DNA of 64,000 nt from an uncultured Caulobacterales bacterium (GTDB taxonomy: Bacteria; Pseudomonadota; Alphaproteobacteria; Caulobacterales; Caulobacteraceae). A model generated the notes under the pieces. The model was not told where the DNA came from. It ran no database searches and saw only the letters and a program-made list of their open reading frames with translations. The translations under genes and the position numbers were made by a program. This document shows positions 30,797 to 39,337 of the stretch, one piece after another. The DNA is taken from assembly GCA_903884425.1 (NCBI GenBank), contig CAISEP010000016.1:248001-312000 (forward strand), given 5' to 3'. Every line of letters begins with the position of its first letter. The stretch's first letter is position 1.

Positions 30797-31467
30797 CCTC
30801 CTCCGCTCCCCACGACCCGGCACGGTCCCGCCGGGACATCCTCGACCGGATTGTCATGGCCGCCCGCGAGGCCGGCCGCAAGGACGTGCCGACCCTGGTG
30901 GCCGTGAGCAAGGTCCAGCCGTGGGAGAGGATCGCACCGGTGCTCGCCGCCGGCCAGCGGGTGTTCGGCGAGAACCGGGTGCAGGAGGCCCAGGCCCGCT
31001 GGGCGGGGGTGCGCGACACGCACCCTGACCTGGAGCTGCGGCTGATCGGTCCCCTGCAGAGCAACAAGGCCAGGGCGGCCCTGGAGCTGTTCGACGTGAT
31101 CGAGACCGTGGACCGGGAATCCCTGGCCGCCGCCCTGGCCGAGGCCATTGCCCGGGGGGCCCCGCGGCGGCGGTTCTATGTGCAGGTGAACACCGGCGAG
31201 GAACCGCAGAAGGCCGGGGTGATCCCGGCCGACGCGGACGCCTTCATCGAGCGCCTGCGGACCCACCACGGCCTGATGCCGGAGGGGCTGATGTGCATCC
31301 CCCCGGCGGACGAGGCCCCGGGGCCGCATTTCGCCCTTCTGGCGAAGATCGCCGCCCGCAACGGCCTGGACCGGCTGTCCATGGGCATGAGTTCGGATTT
31401 CGAGACCGCCGTTCGCTTCGGGGCCACCTCGGTCCGGGTCGGCTCGGCCCTGTTCGGGACCCGCTGA
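30787..31467 (+). CDS. YggS family PLP homeostasis protein
   Basis: This 226-residue protein binds pyridoxal phosphate on the Lys in LVAVSKVQPWE. Family motifs FGENRVQEAQARW, LRLIGPLQSNKARAAL, VQVNTGEEPQKAG and LDRLSMGMSSDFETAVRFGATSVRVGSALFG are all clear. YggS/PROSC proteins buffer free PLP and influence amino-acid metabolism; no catalytic reaction is established. It heads a plus-strand cluster with moeB one base downstream. Confidence 0.95.
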   Translation: MSAPSSAPHDPARSRRDILDRIVMAAREAGRKDVPTLVAVSKVQPWERIAPVLAAGQRVFGENRVQEAQARWAGVRDTHPDLELRLIGPLQSNKARAALELFDVIETVDRESLAAALAEAIARGAPRRRFYVQVNTGEEPQKAGVIPADADAFIERLRTHHGLMPEGLMCIPPADEAPGPHFALLAKIAARNGLDRLSMGMSSDFETAVRFGATSVRVGSALFGTR

Positions 31468-31468
31468 G

Positions 31469-32269
31469 ATGGCGGGCCCGCCCCTCCTGTCCCCGAGCGA
31501 GGTGGAGCGTTATGCCCGGCACCTGGTGCTGCGCGAGATCGGCGGGCCCGGCCAGCAGCGGCTGAAGGCCGCGCGGATGCTGGTGGTCGGGGCCGGGGGT
31601 CTGGGGGCCCCGGCGGCCCTCTATCTGGCGGCGGCGGGGGTGGGCACGATCGGCCTCCTCGACCCCGACCGGGTCAGCCTGTCGAACCTGCAGCGCCAGG
31701 TGCTGTTCACCACCGGGGATGTGGGTGCCGCCAAGGTGACGGCCGGGGCCGCCCATCTGGCCGCCCTCAATCCCGAGATCACCCTCGTCCCCCATGACGT
31801 CCGGCTGGACGACCACAATGCCGACGCCCTGCTGGCCGGATACGACATCATCCTGGACGGCACGGACGACTTCGCCACCCGGTTTGCCGTGAACGCCGCG
31901 TGCCTGCGCCTGGGCCGACCGCTGGTTTCCGGTGCCCTGGGACGATGGACCGGTCAGGTGGGGGTGTTCGGGGTCGGCGACGGTCCCTGCTATCGCTGCC
32001 TGGTGCCCGAGATCCCCCCGGAGGCGGAGACCTGCCAGGCGGTGGGCGTCATCGGGGCCCTGGCCGGAATGATCGGGGCGATGATGGCCCTGGAAGCGAT
32101 CAAGCTGGCCGCGGGCCTGACCCAGGGCCTGATCGGACGCCTGCTGGTGCATGACGCCCTGGCGGCGGAGACCCGGACCCTGCGGGTGCCCCGGGACCCC
32201 GGCTGCCCCGGCTGCGGCGGGCACCGCCCCCCCGGTCCCTCCCTCAACCTGCCCGGAGTTCGGACATGA
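31469..32269 (+). CDS. moeB: HesA/MoeB/ThiF family adenylyltransferase
   Basis: The 266-residue E1-like enzyme has the nucleotide site [11 protein letters not shown] at 41-51, LSNLQRQVLF, DGTDDFATRF and the zinc pairs CYRC (174/177) and CPGC near the C-terminus. Cys189 (EAETCQAVG) matches the MoeB position next to the active site. There is no rhodanese domain. It would adenylate the C-terminal glycine of a small sulfur carrier (MoaD or ThiS). The nearby ThiE-like gene makes a thiamine role conceivable, but overall it is closer to MoeB. It overlaps the hydrolase gene by ATGA. Confidence 0.87.
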   Translation: MAGPPLLSPSEVERYARHLVLREIGGPGQQRLKAARMLVVGAGGLGAPAALYLAAAGVGTIGLLDPDRVSLSNLQRQVLFTTGDVGAAKVTAGAAHLAALNPEITLVPHDVRLDDHNADALLAGYDIILDGTDDFATRFAVNAACLRLGRPLVSGALGRWTGQVGVFGVGDGPCYRCLVPEIPPEAETCQAVGVIGALAGMIGAMMALEAIKLAAGLTQGLIGRLLVHDALAAETRTLRVPRDPGCPGCGGHRPPGPSLNLPGVRT

Positions 32270-33312
32270 CACCTCTCGTGAAGCGGCTCGGCGTGGCCCT
32301 CGTGGTCGTCGCGGCCCTGATCGCCATCGCCTTTGCGGTCCTGCATCGCGGCAGCATCCCCTATGCCACCCTGGAGCAGCGGTATGCCGCCCCCGCGTCC
32401 CGCTACCTCGATCTGCCGGACGGGGTGCATGTGCATTATCGCGACGAGGGCCCGGCCACGGCACCGGTGATCGTGCTTGTCCACGGCTTTGCCGACTCCA
32501 CCGCCACCTGGGACGCCTGGATCGCGAGCCTGAAGGGGCGCTACCGGGTGATCAGCCTCGACCTGCCCGGGCACGGCCTGACCCGCGCCCCGCGGACCTG
32601 GCCCGCGGGTACCGGACAATATGCGGACCTTGTGGACCGGGTCGTCGTGGACCGCCTGGGGGTTCGCCGCTTTGCCCTGGCCGGAAACTCCATGGGCGGG
32701 GCGGTGGCCTGGACCTATGCCCTGAGCCACCCGGACCGCCTGACTGCCTTGGTGCTGGTGGATGCGGCGGGCTGGCCGGAGGCCCCGCGCAAGCCGGGCG
32801 GCCGGTCCGACGGGGCCCTGGCCTTCCAGATGCTGCGCACCCCCTGGGGACGCTGGCTGCTGAGCCACATCGACCTGCGCCCGGTGATCGCCCAGGGACT
32901 GCGCAAGGCCTTCCACGACCCGTCCAAGGTCACGGACGCCATGATCAACCGGTTCTCGGACCTCAGCCACGCGCCGGACCATCCGGCCATCATCCTGGGC
33001 ATGCAGGGCCATCCGGGCATTCGGGCCACGCCGGAGGCCATGGGCAGGATCCATACCCCGACCCTGGTGATGCACGGGGTCGATGACCGGCTGATCCCGG
33101 TGGAGGCCGGTCAGCGCTTTGCCGCGACCATCCCGGGGGCGGAGCCGATTCTCTATCCGGACAGCGGCCACACGCCGCAGATGGAAATCCCGGACCGGTC
33201 GGTGGCGGACCTGATCGCCTTCCTCGCCCGCCATCCCGACGGCGGCGGGCCCCTCCCCGGTCAGGCGGCGGGGCCGTCCCCCGCCACGTCCCCGTCGGAC
33301 AAGGGGGCATAG
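32266..33312 (+). CDS. Membrane-anchored alpha/beta hydrolase
   Basis: This 348-residue protein starts with a single membrane segment (LGVALVVVAALIAIAFAVL) and then an alpha/beta hydrolase fold. It shows the oxyanion HGF (LVHGFADST), nucleophile Ser142 in GNSMGG, Asp in GVDDRLIP and His in SGHTPQME. The substrate is unknown; such anchored hydrolases in the periplasm include lactonases and lipases. The last 52 bp overlap the 3' end of the convergent cation-efflux gene, so its Pro/Ser-rich tail is coded on both strands. Confidence 0.87.
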   Translation: MTPLVKRLGVALVVVAALIAIAFAVLHRGSIPYATLEQRYAAPASRYLDLPDGVHVHYRDEGPATAPVIVLVHGFADSTATWDAWIASLKGRYRVISLDLPGHGLTRAPRTWPAGTGQYADLVDRVVVDRLGVRRFALAGNSMGGAVAWTYALSHPDRLTALVLVDAAGWPEAPRKPGGRSDGALAFQMLRTPWGRWLLSHIDLRPVIAQGLRKAFHDPSKVTDAMINRFSDLSHAPDHPAIILGMQGHPGIRATPEAMGRIHTPTLVMHGVDDRLIPVEAGQRFAATIPGAEPILYPDSGHTPQMEIPDRSVADLIAFLARHPDGGGPLPGQAAGPSPATSPSDKGA

Positions 33313-34325
33313 ACCTCGGGAAAGGCCCCGCCATGGGGCTCGGCCCGGCCGTCGGGGTCGGGGTGGATCAGGATGTCCGCCGCCGGGAACTGCGCCAGGA
33401 TCCGCCGCTCTGCCGCCACGACGATGCGGTGGGCGGCCTCCAGGCTGAGGGCGGGGTCCAGCTCCATGTGCATCTGCAGATGGACGAAGGGCCCCGACGC
33501 CCGGGACCGGAGCTGGTGCACGCCCCGGACCTGCGGATCGTCCGCGGCCAGGCGCAGGATCGTCTCCCGGTCCTCCTCGTCCAGTTCCCGGTCCATCAGC
33601 TGGGCGGCGGCATCGCGGAACACGTTGATCGCACCCCAGACCAGCCAGCCGGCCACCACCAGACCCGCCACGGCATCGATCCGCGGCTCCCGGAAGATCA
33701 TCACGCCGACCAGACCGACGAGGGCGGCGATGTTGCAGACCAGATCGGCGAGGTAGTGGGCCCGGTCCCCGTGGATGGCCACGGACCCGGTCTGGCTGAG
33801 CACGCGGGACTGCTGCCACACCAGTCCGCCCACGGCGACACTGGAGGCGATCAGCACCGCCACCCCGTACAGCTCGGACTCCACCGGCTGCGGATGCAGG
33901 ATCCGCCCGACCGCCTCCTGGGTGATGACGGCGGCGGAGGCGAAGACCAGTCCGGCCTGCATCAGGCTGGCAAAGGCCTCTGCCTTGCCGTGGCCGAACC
34001 GGTGTTCCGCATCCGGCGGGGCGGCGGCATAGCGCACGGCGAAGAAGGTGGTCAGGGCCGCCACCAGATCGAGGGCGGAATCCCCCAGGGAGGCTAGCAT
34101 GCCCACAGAGCCGCTGGCGATCCAGGCCGCCCCCTTGGCCACGACCAGGGCCGAGGCCAGGGCCACGGACAGGCGGGTGACGTGCCCCGTCAGGGCCACG
34201 CTCTCCTTGGCCGTGACCCCGCCGGGTCGGGCAGACCCGTGGCCATGCCCGTGTCCGTGCCCATGTGCGTGCCCGTGTGCGTGTCCGTGCCCGGCCTGTG
34301 AAGTGTGCGGTGCCATCGGGCTCAT
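33261..34325 (-). CDS. Cation diffusion facilitator (FieF type)
   Basis: The 354-residue protein is a six-helix divalent metal/proton antiporter. Metal-site motifs SLGDSALDL and GDRAHYLADL (DxxxD and HxxxD) and RFGHGKAEA are present, with a C-terminal cytoplasmic metal-binding domain. The N-terminus has an uncommon His/Gly-rich stretch (about residues 13-30) encoded by an imperfect 6-bp-type repeat near 34245-34300. Zn, Fe or Cd export is likely; the metal cannot be fixed. The start at 34325 is chosen; an ATG three codons later is possible. Confidence 0.9.
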   Translation of the reverse strand: MSPMAPHTSQAGHGHAHGHAHGHGHGHGHGSARPGGVTAKESVALTGHVTRLSVALASALVVAKGAAWIASGSVGMLASLGDSALDLVAALTTFFAVRYAAAPPDAEHRFGHGKAEAFASLMQAGLVFASAAVITQEAVGRILHPQPVESELYGVAVLIASSVAVGGLVWQQSRVLSQTGSVAIHGDRAHYLADLVCNIAALVGLVGVMIFREPRIDAVAGLVVAGWLVWGAINVFRDAAAQLMDRELDEEDRETILRLAADDPQVRGVHQLRSRASGPFVHLQMHMELDPALSLEAAHRIVVAAERRILAQFPAADILIHPDPDGRAEPHGGAFPEVYAPLSDGDVAGDGPAA

Positions 34326-34430
34326 ATACTGCGCGATCCGGGCGCCTGCACCCGCAATAATGTCGAAATCCGGAGGCGCTCGAGGTAAACCTTAACTGTC
34401 GGCATGCCTAGATACGGTCTGGACCGTCGG

Positions 34431-34446
34431 GTCCCCGCACGGGGAC
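34431..34446 (+). promoter_or_regulatory. Hairpin in the leader of the citrate synthase gene
   Basis: GTCCCC-GCAC-GGGGAC is a perfect 6-bp stem with a 4-nt loop, 31 nt before the ATG. A second imperfect symmetry CGGTC-TG-GACCG lies at 34414-34425. They could be an operator plus a leader stem; the function is not known. Confidence 0.4.
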
Positions 34447-34477
34447 ACCCGCCGGCTTGACGACGGAGCTTTTCTGC

Positions 34478-35737
34478 ATGGCCGCCCTCTGGATCACCGC
34501 CGACGAGGCCCAGGCGCGTCTCGGCGTTCGACTTCAGACCCTCTATGCCTATGTCAGCCGGGGGCTGATCACCGCCCGTACCGACGAGACCGATCCCCGC
34601 CGCAGCCTCTATGCGGCGGAGGACATCACCCGGCTGGTACAGCGCCGCAGCCGCGGCCGCGAGGCGGTGGCCCAGCGGGCGCTGGATCACGGGGACCCGG
34701 TGCTGAGCTCGGCCATCACCGTCATCCATGACGGCCGGCCCTGGTACCGGGGCCGGGACGCCATCGCCTGGGCCGATACCGCCTCCCTCGAGGAGACCGC
34801 CCGCCTTCTTTGGGACTGCGACGAGGACCCGTTTGTCGGCCTGGTGCCGCACCCCTCCACCGGGGTCGGGGGCGATGCCCGGGCACGGGCCTTTTCCCTG
34901 CTGGCCTACCGGGCGGCCAATGATCCCGCCACATCCGGCCGCTCGGACAAGGCCCTGCGCCGGGAAGCCGCCTCGATCATGATCGACCTGGTGGACGCCA
35001 TGTCCGGCGCCGCCCGCAACGGCCTGATCCACGAGCGCCTGGCCAAGACCTGGCGGGTGGACTCCGGCAAGGCCGACATCCTGCGCCGCTGCCTGGTGCT
35101 GGCCGCCGATCACGAACTGAACGCCTCGACCTTCGCCACCCGGGTGGCCGCCTCCACCGGCGCGTCCCTCGCCGCCTGCGCGCTGGCGGGGCTCAGCACC
35201 CTGTCCGGCCCGCTGCACGGGGGCATGACCCTGCAGGTGGCCGCCTTCATCGCCGAGTGCCGCCGCACCAACGATCCGCGCAGCACCGCGGCCCTTCGCC
35301 TGAGCCAGGGCCTGGACGTGCCCGGCTTCGGCCAGCTGGTCTATCCGGCGGGGGACCCCAGGGCCCGGGCCATTGCCCAGGCTCTGATCTTCGCCGACGA
35401 CCTCCGGGAGATCGCCGTGGCCGGGGAGAGCGTGACAGGGGTGGCGCCGAACCTGGACTTTGCCCTGGTGGCCGCCACCCGGACGCTGGGCCTGCCCGTG
35501 GACGCGGCCTTCACCCTGTTCACCGTCGGACGGGCGGTGGGCTGGTTCGCCCACGCCATCGAGCAGCGCACCGCCCAGCGGCTGATCCGCCCGCGGGCCA
35601 GCTATGTGGGTCTGGAGCCGGGATATCTCGACCGGCAGGACATGGTGTTCGAGGCAGCGCCGGCCCCGGCCGTGGTCACGGACCCGGAGGTCCCTGCGGA
35701 GGGGACGTCCGAAGCCCTCGCCGCCAGCCACGGCTGA
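34478..35737 (+). CDS. Citrate synthase family protein with N-terminal helix-turn-helix
   Basis: The 419-residue protein starts with a MerR/excisionase-like DNA-binding segment (WITADEAQARLGVRLQTLYAY, residues 5-25, then SRGLITARTDETDPRRSLY). This is fused to a citrate synthase domain from about residue 80. The catalytic elements are visible: His in AADHELNASTF, His in SGPLHGGM and Asp in APNLDFALV. The ATG at 34478 lies 9 nt after GGAG; the TTG at 34457 is less likely. The fold suggests citrate or 2-methylcitrate formation, with a possible DNA-binding role that I infer only from the N-terminus. Confidence 0.86.
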   Translation: MAALWITADEAQARLGVRLQTLYAYVSRGLITARTDETDPRRSLYAAEDITRLVQRRSRGREAVAQRALDHGDPVLSSAITVIHDGRPWYRGRDAIAWADTASLEETARLLWDCDEDPFVGLVPHPSTGVGGDARARAFSLLAYRAANDPATSGRSDKALRREAASIMIDLVDAMSGAARNGLIHERLAKTWRVDSGKADILRRCLVLAADHELNASTFATRVAASTGASLAACALAGLSTLSGPLHGGMTLQVAAFIAECRRTNDPRSTAALRLSQGLDVPGFGQLVYPAGDPRARAIAQALIFADDLREIAVAGESVTGVAPNLDFALVAATRTLGLPVDAAFTLFTVGRAVGWFAHAIEQRTAQRLIRPRASYVGLEPGYLDRQDMVFEAAPAPAVVTDPEVPAEGTSEALAASHG

Positions 35738-35753
35738 CGGGGTCGCAGGACGC

Positions 35754-36182
35754 TCAGTCCTCGGCGGTGAGCAGGGGACCGAGACCGGGAATGGTGTTCA
35801 GCACGTCCTTCAAAAGGTCGCGGCCGGTGGTCTCCCGCACGAACTGCATGGCCACCGGCAGGATCGCCTGCATGTCGGCGGTGGTGATCCCCTGACGGGT
35901 CAGGCGCTGGCCGACCGACATGGCGTCGGACATGGCCGCACCGCTGGCACCGCCGACATTGCGCATCATCCCGGCCACCAGGCCACCGGCCTTGTTCTGG
36001 CCGAGGACCGCGCCCTGCTTGGCCAGGTCCTCCGCACCGGGGACCGAGGCGAACAGGTCCTTCACCTGCGACGGATCCGCGTGCTTCTCCAGCAGGAACA
36101 GGGCTGCGGACAGGGCGGTATTGGCTTGTTCGGGGGTCAGTCCTGTGCGGTCTGCCGCCCGTGCGACGAGGGTCTGGATCAT
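35754..36182 (-). CDS. Small helical protein of unknown function
   Basis: The 142-residue product has no signal peptide or membrane segment. It is rich in helix-favouring residues and Gly turns. Segments such as TGLTPEQANTALSAALFLL, KQGAVLGQNKAGGLVAGMM and a terminal PGLGPLLTAED resemble proteins of the DUF2780/DUF2267 kind, in which a helical repeat ends in PG motifs. I am not certain of the family. No clear ribosome site precedes the ATG at 36182. It converges with the citrate synthase gene. Confidence 0.68.
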   Translation of the reverse strand: MIQTLVARAADRTGLTPEQANTALSAALFLLEKHADPSQVKDLFASVPGAEDLAKQGAVLGQNKAGGLVAGMMRNVGGASGAAMSDAMSVGQRLTRQGITTADMQAILPVAMQFVRETTGRDLLKDVLNTIPGLGPLLTAED

Positions 36183-36240
36183 GAGGCAGATGATCTAGAG
36201 GAACTCGTCCGCCGCGTCCACGCCCTCGCGTCCGGCGGGC

Positions 36241-37047
36241 TCAGGCCTCGGACACGGCCATGGGCGTGCCGGGGGCCGGCTGGGTCCGGGTGAACACCCA
36301 TTCGGTCTCCGCCGACAGGTCCAGCCGGAAGCTGTAGCCCGCCCGGTCGAAGCCCTTCAGCTCCTCCGCCCGGGTGATCCGGTGGTCGATGGCATAGCGG
36401 GCCATCAGGCCGCGCCCGGTCTTGGCGAACAGGGACAGGTTGCGCAGCTCCCCGTCGCGGATCTGGCGGAAGCTGCAGGTCACCACCGGGTGCTTCAGGG
36501 CCTTGCGGTCCACCGCGCCGAAATATTCGATGCTGGCCAGGTTCACCAGGGTGGGATCGGCATGGGTCTTCAGGGTCTCGGCCAGGCGCCGGGCGATCCG
36601 GTCCCCCCAGAAGTCGTAGAGGCTTGACCCCCGGGGCGTGGCGAGGCGGGTGCCCATCTCCAGCCGGTGGGGCTGGATCCGGTCCAGGGGCCGCAGGACG
36701 CCGTAGAGGCCGGACAGGATGCGCACATGGTCCTGCGCCCAGGCCAGCCCGTCGCCGTCCAGGGTCCGGGCCTTCAGCCCCTCATAGACATCCCCGGCAA
36801 AGGCCAGCGCCGCCTGGACTCCTTCCGCCTTCTCCGGATCGGGCTGGAAGGCGCGGAAGCGCTGGGCGTTGAGATCGGCCAGGGCCTCGGAAATCCCCAT
36901 CAGCCGGGTCAGGTCCGCTGCCTTCAGCCGCCGGGTCACCTTCGCCAACGCTGCGGTGTCCCGCACGAGCATCGGATCGGTGGCCGGGATGTCCGGCGCG
37001 GGGGGCGAGAAATCGAGGGTCTTGGCAGGAGACAGTACGACGAGCAT
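36241..37047 (-). CDS. yaaA: YaaA family peroxide-stress protein
   Basis: The 268-residue protein starts with the diagnostic MLVVLSPAKTLDF and continues with LTRLMGISEALADLNAQRF, LSGLYGVLRPLDRIQPHRLEM and a C-terminal FKTGRGLMARYAI-like block (AKTGRGLMARYAIDHRI). In E. coli YaaA lowers intracellular iron damage during peroxide stress. GAGAGGG lies just upstream of the ATG. It lies 33 bp after the cupin gene on the same strand. Confidence 0.94.
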   Translation of the reverse strand: MLVVLSPAKTLDFSPPAPDIPATDPMLVRDTAALAKVTRRLKAADLTRLMGISEALADLNAQRFRAFQPDPEKAEGVQAALAFAGDVYEGLKARTLDGDGLAWAQDHVRILSGLYGVLRPLDRIQPHRLEMGTRLATPRGSSLYDFWGDRIARRLAETLKTHADPTLVNLASIEYFGAVDRKALKHPVVTCSFRQIRDGELRNLSLFAKTGRGLMARYAIDHRITRAEELKGFDRAGYSFRLDLSAETEWVFTRTQPAPGTPMAVSEA

Positions 37048-37080
37048 CAGACCCTCTCGGTCACGTCCGGAACGGTCTGC

Positions 37081-37533
37081 TCAATATGGCGTTCCGTCCC
37101 GGCGGCGGTAGCCCACCGCGGGGTCGCTGACCATATCTATGTCGGGATACTCACAGACATCGTCGTCGGGGTGGGCCGTGCCGATCTCCAGCAGCACGGC
37201 GTCCCGGTCGGAGCGGTTCTGGAAGTGGTGCCCGTCGGCGTCCCCGGCGCGGAAGCCGGCACAGTCCCCGGCCCGCAGGATTTCCTCCCCGGCCTCGGTG
37301 ACCAGCACCACCTCGCCCTCCAGCACCATGACGAACTCGTCGTCATGGGTGTGCCAGTGCCTCTGGCTGGACCAGACCCCGGGCGGCAGGCGAAGCTGGT
37401 TCACGCCGAACTGGGTCAGGCCCGCCGCCTGCGCCAGCCGCCGCCGCCGCCGGTCCCGGCAGGGCACGTCGAAGGGGGCGGGGTAACCTGTTCCGACCCT
37501 TTCGGGGGCCGTGGACTTGTCGATCCGCTTCAT
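37081..37533 (-). CDS. Cupin-domain protein
   Basis: The 150-residue protein has a single cupin barrel. The metal motif 1 reads HWHTHDDEFVMVLEGE, the second motif includes GDADGHHFQNRS. The two His and Glu of motif 1 are intact, so metal binding is likely. The ATG at 37533 (MKRIDKS) follows AGGTG. Substrate unknown. It probably forms a two-gene unit with yaaA. Confidence 0.85.
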   Translation of the reverse strand: MKRIDKSTAPERVGTGYPAPFDVPCRDRRRRRLAQAAGLTQFGVNQLRLPPGVWSSQRHWHTHDDEFVMVLEGEVVLVTEAGEEILRAGDCAGFRAGDADGHHFQNRSDRDAVLLEIGTAHPDDDVCEYPDIDMVSDPAVGYRRRDGTPY

Positions 37534-37595
37534 CACCTGCGCTCCCGTCCCGTGAAGGCTTTCTCTCGGACCCCAGCTAGCCTAAAGCTGGCGGA

Positions 37596-38753
37596 ATGTC
37601 CGCTCCATCCTCCATCGATCCCGTGGAACTTGCCCGGGACCTGATCCGCCGACCGTCGGTGACGCCCGCAGACGAAGGGGCCATGGACATCGTCCAGTCC
37701 GCCCTGGAGGGCCTGGGCTTCCACTGCCGACGCCTGCGCTTCGGTGAGATCGAGAACCTCTATGCCCGCCGGGGCGGGGCCGGGCGCAACCTGTGCTTCG
37801 CCGGACATACCGACGTGGTGCCGGTGGGCGACAGCGCCGCCTGGAGCCGCCCGCCCTTCGCCGCGGAGCTGGCCGAGGCGCTCCTGTGGGGCCGGGGCGC
37901 GGTGGACATGAAAAGCGCCATCGCCGCCTTCATCGCCGCCATCCCCGCCACCCTGCCAGAAGACGGGGCCCTGTCCCTGCTGATCACCGGGGACGAGGAG
38001 GGCCAGGCCCGGGACGGAACCCGCGCCGTGGTGGAATGGCTGAAGGCGCAGGGGGAGCGCATCGACCACTGCCTGGTGGGGGAACCCACCTCCGCCGCGC
38101 GGCTGGGAGACATGATCAAGATCGGTCGCCGGGGCAGCCTCAATGCCTGGCTGACGGTGGAGGGGGTGCAGGGCCACGTGGCCTATCCGGACCGGGCGGC
38201 CAATCCGGCCCCGGTGCTGGTGCGCCTGCTCCAGGCCCTGGACAGCCACCGGCTGGACGAAGGCTATCCGGAATTCCAGCCCTCCAATCTCGAGATCACC
38301 GAGATGGAGATCGGCAATCCCGCCCAGAACATCATCCCCGCCCGCGCCCGGGCCCGGATCAACATCCGCTTCAATCCCGCCCACAAGGGGGCTGAGCTGG
38401 TCCGCTGGCTGGAGGCGGAGGCCCGTCGCGCCAATGCCGGGTTCCGCGGCACCGTATCCGTGGACGCCGCCATCTCCGGCGAGGCCTTCCTGACGCCGCC
38501 GGACCCGTTCGTGGCCCTGTGCGCCGAGGCGATCGAGGGGGAGCTGGGGGTGCAGCCGGTCCTGTCCACCACCGGCGGCACCTCTGACGCCCGCTTCATC
38601 CGCGACCTGTGCCCGGTGATCGAGTTCGGGCTCGTCGGCACCACCATGCACCAGGTGGACGAGCGCGTGCCCGTGGAAGAGGTCCGTGCCCTTTCCCGGG
38701 TCTATGGCCGGATCATCGCGGGCTATTTCGCCCGGCCCGGCAGCGGGGCGTGA
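37596..38753 (+). CDS. dapE: Succinyl-diaminopimelate desuccinylase DapE
   Basis: DapE removes succinate from N-succinyl-LL-diaminopimelate in lysine and peptidoglycan precursor synthesis. The 385-residue protein has the dinuclear zinc M20 residues: His71 and Asp73 in AGHTDVVP, Asp104 in GAVDMKS, Glu134-Glu135 in TGDEEGQ and the terminal His in GTTMHQVDE. The GGTSDARF motif and length match DapE rather than a general peptidase. It is divergent from the cupin gene with 62 bp between and overlaps the next gene by GTGA. Confidence 0.95.
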   Translation: MSAPSSIDPVELARDLIRRPSVTPADEGAMDIVQSALEGLGFHCRRLRFGEIENLYARRGGAGRNLCFAGHTDVVPVGDSAAWSRPPFAAELAEALLWGRGAVDMKSAIAAFIAAIPATLPEDGALSLLITGDEEGQARDGTRAVVEWLKAQGERIDHCLVGEPTSAARLGDMIKIGRRGSLNAWLTVEGVQGHVAYPDRAANPAPVLVRLLQALDSHRLDEGYPEFQPSNLEITEMEIGNPAQNIIPARARARINIRFNPAHKGAELVRWLEAEARRANAGFRGTVSVDAAISGEAFLTPPDPFVALCAEAIEGELGVQPVLSTTGGTSDARFIRDLCPVIEFGLVGTTMHQVDERVPVEEVRALSRVYGRIIAGYFARPGSGA

Positions 38754-39337
38754 GCGGCACCGTGTCGGACAACCTGGCGATGGACACCCTGCGCGCGGCC
38801 CGGGGGACAGTCCGGCTGATCCGCTTCGACCCCGCCTGGTCCCGGGATTTCGACCTGTCGCGGCTCGGCTTCATCCGGTCCTTCTTCGCCCAGGCCCTGC
38901 GCGCCCCCCTGGCCATCCTGTTCACCTGCGTCCTCGCCCGGGCCGCCGGGGAGGAGATCACCCGGGACCTGATCCTGCAGACCGCCGCGGCGCTGGCCAT
39001 GGGCATTGTCGGCTATACCCTGGTGGTCTGGATCGCCGCGCGGCTGATCGGGCTGCCGGACTGGCGGGCCTATCTGGTGCTGGTGAACTGGGGAGACCTG
39101 GTGTTCGCCGGGGTGATGACGACGGTGTCGTCCCTGGCCGTGTTCGGCGAGAACGGGGCCGTCGCCGCCCAGCTGATCTGGCTGATGCTGGCCGCCCCGG
39201 TGCAGATCCTGTTCCTGTGGCGGGCGGCCCGGGTGACGCTGAGGGCCGATGTGGCGGCCACCGTCCTGTTGATCGTGCTGGACATCGCCATGTCCGTGGC
39301 CGCCGATCAGCTGGCGGCGCTGCTGATCCCCACCTGA
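38750..39337 (+). CDS. Polytopic membrane protein of unknown function
   Basis: The product, 195 residues if the GTG at 38750 is used, has about five hydrophobic segments, for example near [51 protein letters not shown] and [18 protein letters not shown] do not recognise the family with confidence; it is of the size and layout of small YIP1-like or transport-linked proteins. GTG 38750 overlaps the dapE stop; ATG 38777 ([11 protein letters not shown]) is an alternative. The last 31 bp overlap the convergent truA gene. Confidence 0.74.
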   Translation: MSGTVSDNLAMDTLRAARGTVRLIRFDPAWSRDFDLSRLGFIRSFFAQALRAPLAILFTCVLARAAGEEITRDLILQTAAALAMGIVGYTLVVWIAARLIGLPDWRAYLVLVNWGDLVFAGVMTTVSSLAVFGENGAVAAQLIWLMLAAPVQILFLWRAARVTLRADVAATVLLIVLDIAMSVAADQLAALLIPT

